This document shows, piece by piece, positions 1 to 14,881 of a DNA stretch of 64,000 bases (positions are counted from its first letter, which is position 1; the number at the start of each line of letters is the position of its first letter). Origin of the DNA: Adineta vaga (Eukaryota > Rotifera). The stretch spans positions 7,812,001 to 7,876,000 of the forward strand of contig CP075497.1 in assembly GCA_021613535.1 (NCBI GenBank), written 5' to 3'. Under the pieces are notes generated by a model, which searched no databases, had not been told where the DNA came from, and saw nothing but the letters and a program-made list of their open reading frames with translations. The translations under genes were made by a program, and so were the position numbers.

Positions 1-1
1 G

Positions 2-1147
2 GGGACACCAGCTGGATATACATCAGCACGTTTGTATAAATGTAAGAATGTCATAAACTCTAGTTGATTCTGAATCGAATGAATTTCAATATTTTTTCTT
101 TAGTATTTGGTGGTGAGAATAGAAAGAAAAATGTGATGATGACAGCCGTCGCTTGTCCTGGGTAATGAACAACTACTGAATACAAATTCAGATATATATA
201 TTCTGAGTTATTTTAGTGTTATTTTTGGTATATTTTTTATTTTGAATCTTGTTCTATGGGCAAATGGTAGTTCTGCAGCAATTCCTTTTACAACATTTCT
301 CGCATTATTAGCTCTATGGTTTTGTGTATCAACTCCATTGGTATTTTTTGGAGCTTTTCTTGGTTTTCGAGCTACAGTAAGATGAAAGTTAACAAGTATT
401 TTTAATCTTCATATGAATTATTTAGCCTTTGAGAAATCCCATTCGAACAAATCAAATACCTCGACAAGTACCTGAACAAACATTCTATACTAAATTGTTT
501 CCAAGTAGATTTTCATTCGTATTTTAAAACTATCGAATGAATTAAAATTTTCGTAGGTGTTATCATGGGTGGTATACTTCCATTTGGTTGTATTTTTATT
601 CAATTATTTTTTATTTTAAATAGTATCTGGTAAATTGTTTTTTCTTATATTTAATTAGATATACTTCTTTGATTGTAGGGCTCATCAATATTATTATTTC
701 TTTGGATTTTTATTGGTTGTTTATATCATTCTGATTTTAACATGTTCTGAAACAACTATTCTTCTCTGTTATTTTCATTTATGTGCTGAAGTATGTGTTT
801 GAATTCGATTTCGAACGAAAAGTAATCTTAAATTTTAGGATTATAATTGGTGGTGGCGTTCATTTTTTACATCGGGTTTTACGGCTGTTTATTTCTTTTT
901 ATATTCAATTTATTATTTTGCATCAAAATTAGAAATATCTGAAGGTACATCAACATTTCTCTATTTTGGTTATACATTAATGTTAACATTTATCTTATTT
1001 TTATTTACCGGTAAGTTCAACAAATATGTATGCAAACGAAGAAGAAATAAAATCTCATTCGTTTTCTTTCTATTCAAAGGTACAATTGGTTTTCTTGCTT
1101 GTTTCTGGTTTCTTCGTACAATTTATTCTGTGATTCGAGTAGATTAA
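2..1147 (+). CDS. Transmembrane 9 superfamily protein (nonaspanin), 3' part
   Basis: This is the C-terminal half of a TM9SF2/TM9SF4-type nonaspanin, a polytopic Golgi/endosomal membrane protein implicated in sorting and adhesion. The gene is cut by the left window edge, leaving 253 residues. Eight exons can be read: 2-41, 104-161, 217-376, 426-504, 557-629, 679-790, 839-1010 and 1080-1147, all in consistent phase. Family landmarks are a GTPAGY segment at the start, the RTNQIPRQVPEQ loop, GGILPFGCIFIQLFFI, the CYFHLCAEDY motif and repeated hydrophobic helices. The protein ends IYSVIRVD, as family members typically end in a short charged tail carrying KxD/E-like sorting signals. Which of the TM9SF2/4 paralogues it is cannot be decided from this fragment. 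Family assignment is firm; the missing N-terminal luminal domain lies outside the window. Confidence 0.93.
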
Positions 1148-1825
1148 AATAAATAATATACTGTTAGTATATTTATTATACAATCTCCTATTCATTCTTT
1201 TTTTCATTCTATTTGGATTTAATAGTGAAATATGTCGTATATTTCGTCAGTTCTTTTGCTTTCGTATCATATATATATATATATATATAACGTTGATATT
1301 TTTTGCGTTCGTTTTCCTTTGTCCGCTGCGTACATATCGAATATGTTCTACATGAGCGATAAACAGACTGATCATTCATTCTCAGTTAATGATAATAATA
1401 CATAAAAATATTTGTTTTTTAAATCTGTATTTTTTTGTTGTGATTTTATTTGAATTCTAATCTTTCTTCGTCTTAAATCTCTTTCGTTTGTTATGATAAA
1501 ATAAACAGAAGAATAAAATATGAAATAATGTAGGAATTGCATAGCATCTAAGCAGACAACCGAATAGGAGAGTATATACAATATTGATTTGAAAAAGAAA
1601 AGAAAAAACTAGTGAAGCATACAATTACTACTTATCAATGGTTTTTTATCTAAAATATAAATAGATTTCTACTTTTTTTTCGTTCTTCAATTAGACAAAA
1701 AACCTAAATATATATATTGACACTCCACCTCCTCATTTACATATATCGCTACATACATATCTGTGTATATAAACGACAGTAATATTCATGATTTCATTGT
1801 ATAACCTATTCCAATTTTAGATTTG
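1148..1825. other. Intergenic region with AT-repeat
   Basis: No gene is supported here. It holds an (AT)n run at about 1268-1289 and AT-rich sequence. A pyrimidine tract ending in AG at 1819-1820 lies just before the likely TBC1D24 start and could be the acceptor of a 5' UTR intron or a trans-splice site. Confidence 0.6.
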
Positions 1826-4738
1826 ATGCTTCCAACTGTTGCAACGCTCACGAACATCTGTGAAGATGCTCTTTTGTCAGCAAAAATTGATCAAATCGAT
1901 CTCAAACCTTTTAATCGTCAATTCATTAATGAAGAATATTTAAATAGAACTTCAACGAATTGTGATGATAATATTGATACTTCATCATTATTCTCTCCAA
2001 CAACGAATTATAAACATTTTTTTCGTATATCACATATCCACGTTTCACATCCATCACGAGCATCATTATGGTTTAATCTTCTTCGACAAGATCAAGCAAA
2101 TCATCGACATAAATTTCAACAAGCAGTAGAACGATATCCAGAAGATATACGGTATGTTATCTTTTTTTTCTTACTGAATGAAATGTACCTAATTATGAAA
2201 TGTAGATCGTAGACATACTTCGTTCCCCCGCGGTATATTACGTAGCGATTTTTATCATATATTTCTTTCGTTCGGAAGTTTTTTACCTGATAAACGAGTA
2301 GTTTTTGAAACAGGAAAAGTATCTGGCCTCAAGGTAAAGAAAAAACCGGTTCTCGAGCAAAATAAAATATAACGACGCAATACAAGGTAGAGATAGTGTA
2401 TGAAATATGCAGTTAATCATTCAAAAATTAGTCCCTACGATTTGAATATTATTCAACGTAGATAGTTGGAAATTTGTTTTGATCATCATCTAACGTCAAT
2501 ACTTTAAATGAAATGTAAAACATCTATCTTTCTCAGATTATGTAGGAGGTTACTCAATTAATATTGAAACTTGTTTTTTTGATACATGACTCACAATGTT
2601 ATGCAGATTAGACTGAAAAAATGTGCACACTAGCTAGAGCAATTTATGATTGTTATAATATACAGAAACACTAGTTGAAAAATCGATAGACGATCTATAT
2701 TGAAACGGCATGTATTCGATGAGTATATAAAGTTATTGTAAGATTCATTTACATTTTTGCTAATAATCAATTGAACAGATATGAAAAGATAAAAAGAAAT
2801 GCATGATTTCTAATCAATTCGTTTCTACATTTGTTTATGAATGTTTCTATAAAGATTCCATCAAGTACGAATGGTGTATGTTTTCTTTTCAGAAATATGT
2901 TTGGTCGTCGAAATGATATCACTGTTCGTATTCCATCATGTGTCGACGCTAATCATTTACCTCATTATCATTTAAATCGTCGTGGTCAACATGCTATTAC
3001 TCGAATCTTAGGTGTATTCGCCTATTATCATCCTGATATAACATGTGCACCATTACTTGCACCAATAACTGCTTTGTTTTTGCATTATATGACCGAAATC
3101 GATGCATATGAATCCATATTAATTCTTACAAGCACCAATTATAAAATTATCACACAAACTGAAATACAATTTCAGTCATTAACATTAGCATTTCGTACAT
3201 TATTACGACGACATTGTCGTACAACGTATGAAATACTTGCTAAACACAGTCAAGATCCATCCATATTCGATGAGTGGCTTTGGATTATATTTGATTATTT
3301 ACCATTTCAATATCTTGTATCCATTATCGATTGTCTTTTAATTGAAGATATGAAAATTCTTATACGATTTAGTATGACATTATTTCATTTTTTTGTTAAA
3401 CATGGTCTCAATCAACAAATAATATCAGTTAAACAACGAAGACGTGATTCCTTATTTCGTCGATCGAAATTTGGTCGAGCATCTGGTCGATTACAAAATT
3501 CAACTTCACCAACATCGAATCGAGCGACTGCAACTATTTATGATAATTTAGTTGCTTATATTCAGCATTTTGATTTACCAATGGAAAAAGTATTCAAACA
3601 TGCGTTTGCTATACATCATTTACAACGAAAGGAAGTTTTTCGAGCTATTGAGGTACGTTTACATATTTTTCTTTACGAATAATGTCAGTCTTAGCTTGAA
3701 CTTTTCGCACTCGACTGTATTTCTTGTTTATTCATCCATATCAAAAATAGAAAGTACATGACGAATTAGGCGTTGCCTTTTTCCTCAATCACTTCTGTAC
3801 GTCGTCATATACGAATAAACATATCTTTTCCTATTGCTTTTCGAATCGACATGAGTCAAAAGTCTGATTCGTATAGTTTGAATTTATCTAAATCCAAATT
3901 AATCCAAAAAATTGCTCGATCATCTTCGCTATTGAAAAAACTTCATATTGTAAGTCTGCCGAATAAGTTAAACAAAGCATTGTTTTTTTTCATCAATTTC
4001 TATCTTTTTCTTTGTTTTTATTAGATAGAAGAAGAAAAAATCAAATTAGATCGTCGACGTATTATGCCACAATTACGTCGCTCATCATCAACCGGCAATC
4101 ATCATGTTATAACGCCAACACCAATACCGAAAGCATTTGTATCTCGTCCATTACATCATCAAAATTCGATGCCCATTATAATGGTTCGTGAATTTGATAC
4201 AACAACAGCAAGTCATTCTGACTTTGCATATCTATGGTCATTGATACCTAGTCGTTTAGCGGATTTTCAACCTGAACGTATTTATTCGTCGAATATTCAT
4301 GGCCGCCGTTTACGAACATTGTATGATCATGTCGAATATCATGAATATTGTTTAATTATAATTCGTAATGAAAAACAAGAAGTTTTCGGTGGATTTTGTA
4401 CAGGTCAACTAGCAAATCGTACTAAAACACGTGCATGGTTTGGAACAGGTGAATCATTTCTATTTACAATCAAACCTGAACGACAAGTTTTTAAATGGGT
4501 CGGTTATTCAACAGCACAGAAAGGTAGTACACAAGCATACGAAGATTATTTTATTTATGCTGACGATGAACGTTTACAAATGGGTGGAAGTAAAGAACCG
4601 CTGAATATTGGTTTATCCATCCAACAGGATTTAAATGAAGGAAGTACAAAATCATGCGATACATATGGAAGTAAATCATTATCAAGCATAGAACATTTTC
4701 AAATCATGGAAATTGAAGTCTTTGGATTTACACGATAA
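1826..4738 (+). CDS. TBC1D24: TBC1D24 / Skywalker-like TBC-TLDc protein
   Basis: The product combines an N-terminal Rab-GAP TBC domain with a C-terminal TLDc domain, the architecture of TBC1D24 (fly Skywalker), which regulates synaptic vesicle traffic through Rab35/ARF6 and binds phosphoinositides. Exons read are 1826-2151, 2213-2333, 2893-3652, 3770-3949 and 4025-4738. The TBC part includes RIPSCVDANHLPHYHLN and the PDITCAPLLAPITALFLHY segment, which match the family core. The TLDc part runs from LWSLIPSRLADFQP through FGTGESFLFTIKPE to GSKSLSSIEHFQIMEIEVFGF at the C-terminus. One joint is unresolved: exon 2 ends in phase 0 at 2333 but exon 3 (acceptor 2891-2892) needs a two-base carry-over. 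A short exon in the 559-base interval or another donor must exist. The 1826 ATG sits six bases after an acceptor-like AG, so an upstream exon is possible. About 700 residues. Confidence 0.88.
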
Positions 4739-5347
4739 AACACATTTGTTTCGGATATTTTATTTTAGATAAGATATGTATACAAAACAAAACACGTAGT
4801 TATATATATATCTATATATCTCCGAGTGATGATGCTGTTATATATTGTATAGATACGAATCACAGAAAGAGAGACAGAGAAAAAGCATCTCTCGTTTTGT
4901 GTTCATGTGTGAATTTATTGGTTCCTCTTTTTCTTTTTTTTGATTTTTCTTTTTACTGTGAATTGCTTGAATCATTTTAAAGAGTGAATCAAGTAAAAAT
5001 TCAAAACATTAATATTGAAAGACTTTCTTTTATGTATATAATGAATATAAAAATAGATCAATGAAATTTATCTATGAAAATATCTCTTTTCTTTTCGTCA
5101 TTGAATCCATTATTTGTTGTAAATGATATGATATTTTCATCATATGACTAAAAACATAGAAAGAACACGATTTGAACCGTCTATAGAGTCCAAACAATAG
5201 CTATCTTACTTGTTCTTTGTCACGTTGAGTGAAGTGATTAAACAAAGAAGAAAGTGTGGATGCTATCAAATTACAACTAATGTTTTCAAGTATATTCAGT
5301 CGAATAATGAACAGTCAATGTTCATCACATTTATCGAACGAAACAAC
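4739..5347. other. Intergenic, no gene seen
   Basis: AT-rich sequence between two plus-strand genes with TA-repeats near 4800-4820 and a purine run near 4864-4885. An open frame continues upstream of the LRR protein start as far as 5210, but its first ATGs are 5318 and 5348. Nothing else is supported. Confidence 0.5.
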
Positions 5348-6421
5348 ATGTTGAACGTATATCAACATCTTTTTATTCTTTCAATGTTCATTACAGTAAT
5401 AAATTCTAGAAAAATAACTAAATGTATTTCAAATACGCCGTGTAATTGTTATTTAACTGAACGATCATTTGCTCTTTTGAATTGCTCCAATTATTTACCT
5501 GATTTACCAGTATTTAATTCAAATTTATCACTTACAATCACGACAATTTTTGCACGAGATGTTTTAAGTCGTTGGCCATTACATTTGTGTGAATATTCTC
5601 ATCTTCAAATACTGGATCTAAGTGGATCGGATTTTCATTTGCAATCAATCGATTTATCATGTTTAGTACAATTAATCTATTTGAATTTAAGTCATACTCA
5701 ATTAAATCAAACGCCAAATTTTACGAAAGTATCTTTGAAAAATTTACAATATCTGGATTTATCATCGAATCAAATTGAATATTTCAATGGAAATCATTTT
5801 CGCTCAATGAATAATCTGATGGAATTATTTCTTCATAATAATCCATTGAAACAAATTGATTCTTTCGAACAATTTCTTAGTTTACCATCTCTTGAACATC
5901 TGAATTTGAATTTTAACTCTTCAAATTCAATAATACCAATGAAAAAACCATTAACCATTAGTCAATGGATTTATCTTGCTCATAAATGGAATAATACAAA
6001 TAAAGTCTTACAAATTCGTACAAATACTATTCCCTTGCAATCAATCTTTCCTCCCTCGAATCAACTTCATTTGATACCAATAGAATCAATGAAAATTATC
6101 TTAAATATTCTATCCAATTCAACATTTACTATACTACCCTTTGCATCGAAATGTTATTGTAATGAATTACAAAACTATCAACGTATATTTTCATTTATGA
6201 ATAATGAAAAAAACCTTTCGACTTTGGTTCAATCATCAACTTGTTTAATGCCAGATGGAGTTGCTCATGTATCTTTATTCGATCATCGAATATTAACGGA
6301 TTTAAATTGTACATCCATTGGCAGAATGTATAGTCAATCAAATAATCAAAACTCATGTTCATTACGAAACTTTGATCTGTTTATTTATATAATTACAATT
6401 TATGCAATTTTTTATTATTAA
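5348..6421 (+). CDS. Leucine-rich repeat cell-surface or secreted protein
   Basis: A single-exon gene of 357 codons. The ATG at 5348 is preferred over the in-frame ATG at 5318 because it places a hydrophobic signal peptide (about residues 1-21, rich in L, F, I) at the N-terminus. A cysteine cluster (CISNTPCNC) follows as an LRRNT-like cap. Then come at least five LRR units with LxxLxLxxN-type cores (LQILDLSGSDF, LIYLNLSHTQL, LQYLDLSSNQI, LMELFLHNNPL, LEHLNLNFN). A second cysteine group near residues 270-325 resembles an LRRCT cap. The chain ends in a hydrophobic stretch (FDLFIYIITIYAIFYY) with no cytoplasmic tail, which suggests a GPI anchor or tail anchor. It overlaps the 3' end of the minus-strand protease gene by four bases in convergent orientation. 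Several N-x-S/T sites fit an extracellular protein. The ligand is unknown. Confidence 0.75.
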   Translation: MLNVYQHLFILSMFITVINSRKITKCISNTPCNCYLTERSFALLNCSNYLPDLPVFNSNLSLTITTIFARDVLSRWPLHLCEYSHLQILDLSGSDFHLQSIDLSCLVQLIYLNLSHTQLNQTPNFTKVSLKNLQYLDLSSNQIEYFNGNHFRSMNNLMELFLHNNPLKQIDSFEQFLSLPSLEHLNLNFNSSNSIIPMKKPLTISQWIYLAHKWNNTNKVLQIRTNTIPLQSIFPPSNQLHLIPIESMKIILNILSNSTFTILPFASKCYCNELQNYQRIFSFMNNEKNLSTLVQSSTCLMPDGVAHVSLFDHRILTDLNCTSIGRMYSQSNNQNSCSLRNFDLFIYIITIYAIFYY

Positions 6422-8420
6422 AAATAGGAATTAAAATAATTGTTATTGAATGGAGGAGTATAGCCATAGCTTGAACCATATTGTTGATAACCTGGATATG
6501 ATGATGGTGGAACAAGATTTCGATTGAATTGATCTATAGTAAGATATCCATTAGAAAAACCAACTAAACAAAAACAATATTCAAGAAAATCTTTGTCTTT
6601 GTCATTTTGAATACTTACAAAGATTGTCATTTGCTTGAAATTGATCAAAAGGTGGAGATGAAGAATTTCCTAAGAAAAAGATTAATATCATTTTTTAAAT
6701 TATACATTGAAATTGAAATATATTTACTTCCAAATGATTCTTGATATTGATTCGTATAGTCATGTCGTGAGAAAGTATTTCCTAATGATCAATAAGAAAG
6801 ATAGTTTTTCATTGGAAAGTAAATCTTTCAACATACCTCGATAAGTTTGATATGGATTCCAAAAATTGTTGGAACCACCTTTATGATTATTTTTGTTAAA
6901 ACCATTTGAAAAGTTATTTTCTAAAAACAGATTCAGGTCAGATAATAACATTAAAGAAAGAAAGAAATAATCAAACCTTTATAAGATCGATATGGATTCC
7001 ATGGTTCATTAAAATTATTGTTATTATCATTTTGTGAAAATTGGTATTCTAAATAAATGAATTCAAATTAGAGATGAATACATTTCAATACTAATCAAAC
7101 CTTCGTATGATTGATATGGATTCCATGGTTGATCGAAATCATCTTTTCGATTATAATCATTATTATAATCATCGTCATCAATCGTTTCAATTATTTCACT
7201 ATTATCATCAATAATATTATTCGGAAGTCGATCATTTTTCTTTATACGTGAATAATTAATCATATCTTCAATATCCCAATGTTCTTGACCAAAATTATCT
7301 GTTGCTAATTTTCGAACTGCCCATGCATCGAAACATAGATTTTGATTTGTCATATAGTCATATGGAATATAACAATATCCTTTGTCACCCTACAAATATC
7401 GTTTCATTATCTTGTCTATTTTTGAAATGATCAAATAAGTTTATTCTTACCCATTGTTCTCCCCAAGAATTTCGTACAATAAATGCTCTCGATTGATCAC
7501 TATAACCAACAGCTAATAATGCGTGACTAAAATAGAAAATCAAACATTGTCGTAAAATCTTTGTTTACCAATTAGAAATCTAAACAAACCTTCCATGTGC
7601 TTGTCGACCATCATCGCCGTAAGCTGGCATTGGTACAACACCTGTTTTTGATGCTTGATCAAATGTAGTGTATAATTTCAAGCCAAATGCAAAAGGAAAA
7701 CCTTGTGCCAAACAAGATTTCATTTCATAAAGATTAATATTCACTCGAAGTGCTTCAGTAATCTTATGACGTTTCGCTTCATCATAAGACTGATCATTTG
7801 GACGAGAATTAACACGAGAAATATCGTATGGCCAAAGAGTTTCAAGACATGTACCCATTTCTTCTAATGCTTCAATAGCACTTGTCATTGTGCAACCTGA
7901 ATCGATCGGATTTTGTGTTTTTTGATCTTTAACACGAGCATTATAATAAATGAATAAACGACTAACATCCGTATTTCGACCATTAGCTTTCTTTGTTAAA
8001 TATTCATATGCTCCTAAAAAAGAAATAGCAATGTTTATCATTCGATATTTATATCTTCTTACCAGCAAGACAATTTGCTGCACTAAAAAACAAAGAAATC
8101 AAACAATATTTAGAAATATTTATGTAATGGAAATGAACTTACCAACTACCAATTCTTGATTGATCTTCTACAGGTGTCATATCTGAACGAAGATCAACTT
8201 TTGGTGGAAGTTGTTCAGCTCTGTAAACGATATGTTCACGAAATGTTTGACATAGTTGTAATTTGTTTGGTAAATGTGTTGATGGTATCAATCCATTGAC
8301 ACGAAATTTTGAAGAATTGAATTTATTTACTAAAAATGTTTTGAATGGCATGGTATCGTAAGCTAAAACCGAATCGTATGAGATATCTTCAAGCAATTGC
8401 TTTGTATTGTGTATGGTCAA
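6418..8420 (-). CDS. Papain-like cysteine protease with WNPY-repeat tail
   Basis: A peptidase C1-like protein. Exons on the minus strand: 8143-8420 (5' end open), 8063-8082, 7590-8013, 7451-7526, 7101-7389, 6977-7048, 6837-6920, 6728-6781, 6619-6669 and 6418-6563. The mature-domain start LPPKVDLRSDMTPVEDQ is followed by GSCAANCLAGAYEYL with the nucleophile Cys. The HALLAVGYSD segment holds the catalytic His and VRNSWGEQWGDKGYCYI the Asn. The Cys-Ala-Ala core and inserted loops resemble the microbial/protist-like C1 branch more than cathepsin L; this is inference. After the catalytic domain comes an acidic Asp-rich stretch and a tail of short repeats around WNPYxxY, each on its own exon. About 497 residues are visible. 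The true start is not settled: no ATG precedes 8420 in frame before a stop, so at least one 5' exon with a signal peptide is missing. Confidence 0.85.
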
Positions 8421-9253
8421 TAGTGATCGAAAAACTTGCCTTAAAATACACTTTCTGATAATGATTCATCGATATGCAGAGGTGTATGGGAATAGCTTCC
8501 TTTTTTTTCAACTGAAACAATATTATTCATACTTTTCACCAAGGTAAGTTTATGCTCACCTGTTGTATACTAATCGTTAAGAAATGCGGCCAATGAATCA
8601 TAATTAATATTCCTTATCGCCTACTAAAATTGAATATCAGAGAATGAGTAAACAAATTAAATGCTAAAAAACGTTTACTCAGAAGTTTATGCGATGTTCT
8701 ATTATGATTTATGTTGAAGAAAAGTAGTTTAGTAAGGTATTAAATTAAATTAAGCAATGATTAATCAAATGTATGTACGAAATTAAAATACTGAGTTGAT
8801 AAGAAATATCTGTCAAACTTTTGTACCTAGTTTGGTTGTGTAAACATGTTTTCTTTAGATTTTCGATCTATAATATTTAACCTCGTTTGTTCATTATCTC
8901 TGTACAGTAACACTGGTTGTTGTTGTTGTTGTTATTGTGTGAAGTTCAAATTCATAATATTCAATTGCCATACATATGATTTAGGAAATTTGAGAAAAGA
9001 TTGAAAATTATCTATCGTCATCTAACATATCATTTTTATTGAGCAAATATACGTATATATGAAAATATCTTTTATACAATTCATCGAACAATTACATAGA
9101 TAACAAAGGGAAGAGAGAAAGAAAAAAAATAACATCTGATTGAATCATCGGGTTTTGTCAAGGAAAAAATATAGATGTTTATCTGACAGGAAAAATAATT
9201 TTCTATTTATACAAAAATAATATCTGATTGGTTTTTAGCAATGTTGATTGCAT
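8421..9253. other. Region between the protease 5' end and MCM5
   Basis: It should contain the undetected 5' exon of the protease on the minus strand. It carries a (TTG)n repeat at about 8915-8933. No other coding segment could be defended. Confidence 0.4.
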
Positions 9254-12482
<3,229 letters not shown>

Positions 12483-12794
12483 CTAGAAACAAAGAAAACA
12501 AATTCTTAGCTAATTGAATATTTTTTTTCCTGTTTTTCTCTTGCATTCTTTTGCCTACAAAAAAAATGTTCATACACACTTCTCCCACTCACTCACTCTT
12601 TGTACATACACACACAAAACAAACAAACCAACAAACAAAAACTGTACGAGTGCGTGTATGGTTTAGGTAAATCCAACGCGGAATATAAGCACAAAAAAAG
12701 AAAACGAAGAAAAGGAATAGGATTGAACAAAAAAAACTGCTTTCAATAATATATAATAAATAATAATTATACAAATGTGCTCGTTTAGTTGATT

Positions 12795-13582
12795 TTAAAT
12801 TCTTCGAACACGTTCAGCTTGAACAACAGGCATATTTTTACGTATTTCATTTTGACCATGTTCTTTATAATCAAATGTACATTTATGTTCATTAGCATAA
12901 CGATGTAATGAACAAAATTGACCACCACACCGACAATCAAACCCTGAATACAGAAGACATTTTGGTGAATAAAATTTTTCTAGAATGAGGCATATTTTAC
13001 CAGTTAATCCAAGTTTTTTATTACAAGTTTCCCATGTACATCGATTACGTTTTTTCTTCTCTACACTCGATGAATTCGTTGGAGAAGCACCTATAGATTA
13101 AATAAAAAATAAATCTTTCTCTACAAATATTCTTAGTCTTACTTAGTGAACTACTTTCAGCGATATCTGAGTCATTTTTCATTGATGAATTGAGGGTAGT
13201 TGATATTGTGGGCGCAGATGCAACATGAAGAAGAGGACTAGCATGATTTTCTTGTTTCAATTGATCTTCACTGTTATCATTTTCAATTGGACTAATTGGA
13301 CTAATTATATTGTCTGCAACATCATCATCTTCAAGAAGATTCGCAGAAGTTACAGGAAGATTAGAGGATGAATAGAAACCTTTTAAAAAAAAAGCAATTT
13401 ATTTCCTTTCCCTTTCAAAGAATTTATTGAAACCTACTGGTACATGAATTCGTACGACCAGTATTGTATGAGCGATCAACTTGTTCACGAAAACATTTTG
13501 AACACATTCCTTCAAATTGTGAGGAACCATAAAATCCGCAATTATTTGTACAAAATGTTGGGTTAGATTCTGGTTGTTCCAT
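12795..13582 (-). CDS. A20/AN1-type zinc-finger protein (ZFAND5/6-like)
   Basis: A stress-associated ubiquitin-binding protein of the ZFAND5/ZFAND6 type. Four exons, 13438-13582, 13143-13379, 13001-13090 and 12795-12943, give 206 residues in continuous frame. An N-terminal A20 zinc finger (FCTNNCGFYGSSQFEGMCSKCF) is followed by a Ser/Asn/Asp-rich linker of about 100 residues. A C-terminal AN1 finger spans CTWETCNKKLGLTGFDCRC to HRYANEHKCTFDYKEHG with all expected Cys and His ligands. The protein ends just after, as in family members. In other animals these proteins bind polyubiquitin through A20, modulate NF-kB signalling and stimulate proteasome activity. The linker shows no similarity that I can recognise. 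Family is certain; the exact vertebrate orthologue (ZFAND5 versus ZFAND6) cannot be separated. Confidence 0.93.
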
Positions 13583-14881
13583 TGAATTAAAGTTTTACAG
13601 AAAAAGACAATATACAATGTGTTTCAATACTGTGATGAAATAAGAAATCTGAAAAAAACCAAACATTTATAGATATAAAATAATGACGTATGTATCGAAT
13701 CATGTGTGAGTCACGAGGAAATAACAGAGCGTCATACCGTTGACATTGTAAGAGTACAGAAAGGAAGAAAGAACTTTTTTTTTACTGTTCTTTGTCTAGA
13801 CAAAAATCGATGATACTGAAACGGAAAAAAGAGGGACCGCAAACAGCGACAATGATTCGTGATAACCGATTTGTAATCAAGGTCATCGAAGTACTTTTTT
13901 GTCATTTAAACGAAAAAATAAATATTAAAAAGTGAAATTAAAAAAAGAAAGAATCAGTTTTTTTCAAGGTTTTTCTACTTCTTTTTCTTCTTCTTGTTAC
14001 ATAATCTAACAGCCTTGGCGGATACATCATATGATATCTGATCTAGCGAAAATACTAAAAAGAAAATCTGACTAAAACTATAACTCACGTAAGTTCAAGA
14101 ACCTGGAATATGATAAGGCACAGAAAGAAGTAATGGACGATATTCTATGTATATATGAGAAGAAATGTATATAGAGAGAAATAGACAGAGAACAAAAAAA
14201 CAATGAAATCACATGTAATCAACCATTGGATAGAAAAATTTGCCTTTAACATGATGTTAATTTAGAGAAAGAAAAACGAATGAAAGATGTCGTTGGATAC
14301 AAAACGTTTCTTAAATATACATAGTTAACAGTTTAAAGTGACGTAAAATCGATTATTCATTTTTCCAAAACATACTCGACCATTCGACTTCTAGTATCTT
14401 CTATCTTCATCACCACTACTTACTCATTTCCAACAGATTAATTCTCCTCGTCGAAACTGGAATATTCCATAAAGTTAAAAGATTTCCAAACTTACAGATG
14501 AAATAAAGATTATTAAGAAAAAAATTCTTACAGTAATCCTAAGTAGTAGCAAGAAAAAAAAAGAATTCCTTTCAACGACAACAAAATATCTGTTTCTCTT
14601 CGAGTCAAAACAATTGTCCTTGGACATGTATTATTATTTGTTTTCATCATTAAACACTCACAGTCAAGGTTAAAAACATTTTCTTTCTTTTGCTGAAAGC
14701 AACTGGTTTAACGATGACATCGTTCTACTGAGATTCTTTCAACAGAATGAATCAATACTTGTTATATAAATCATGAAATTTATTTTCAAAAGACAAAAAA
14801 AATAATAATCTTCATATGAACAAACAATTGAAGACAAAGCGAGTTGATAATATTAAATGTTCATTAGTGAGAAAAAAATCT
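13583..14881. other. Gene-free stretch between ARMC8 and the A20/AN1 gene
   Basis: About 1.3 kb, rich in A runs and short purine tracts, with no long reading frame on either strand. Both neighbours are on the minus strand, so this holds the ARMC8 3' end and the A20/AN1 gene promoter. No conserved element could be recognised. Confidence 0.5.
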
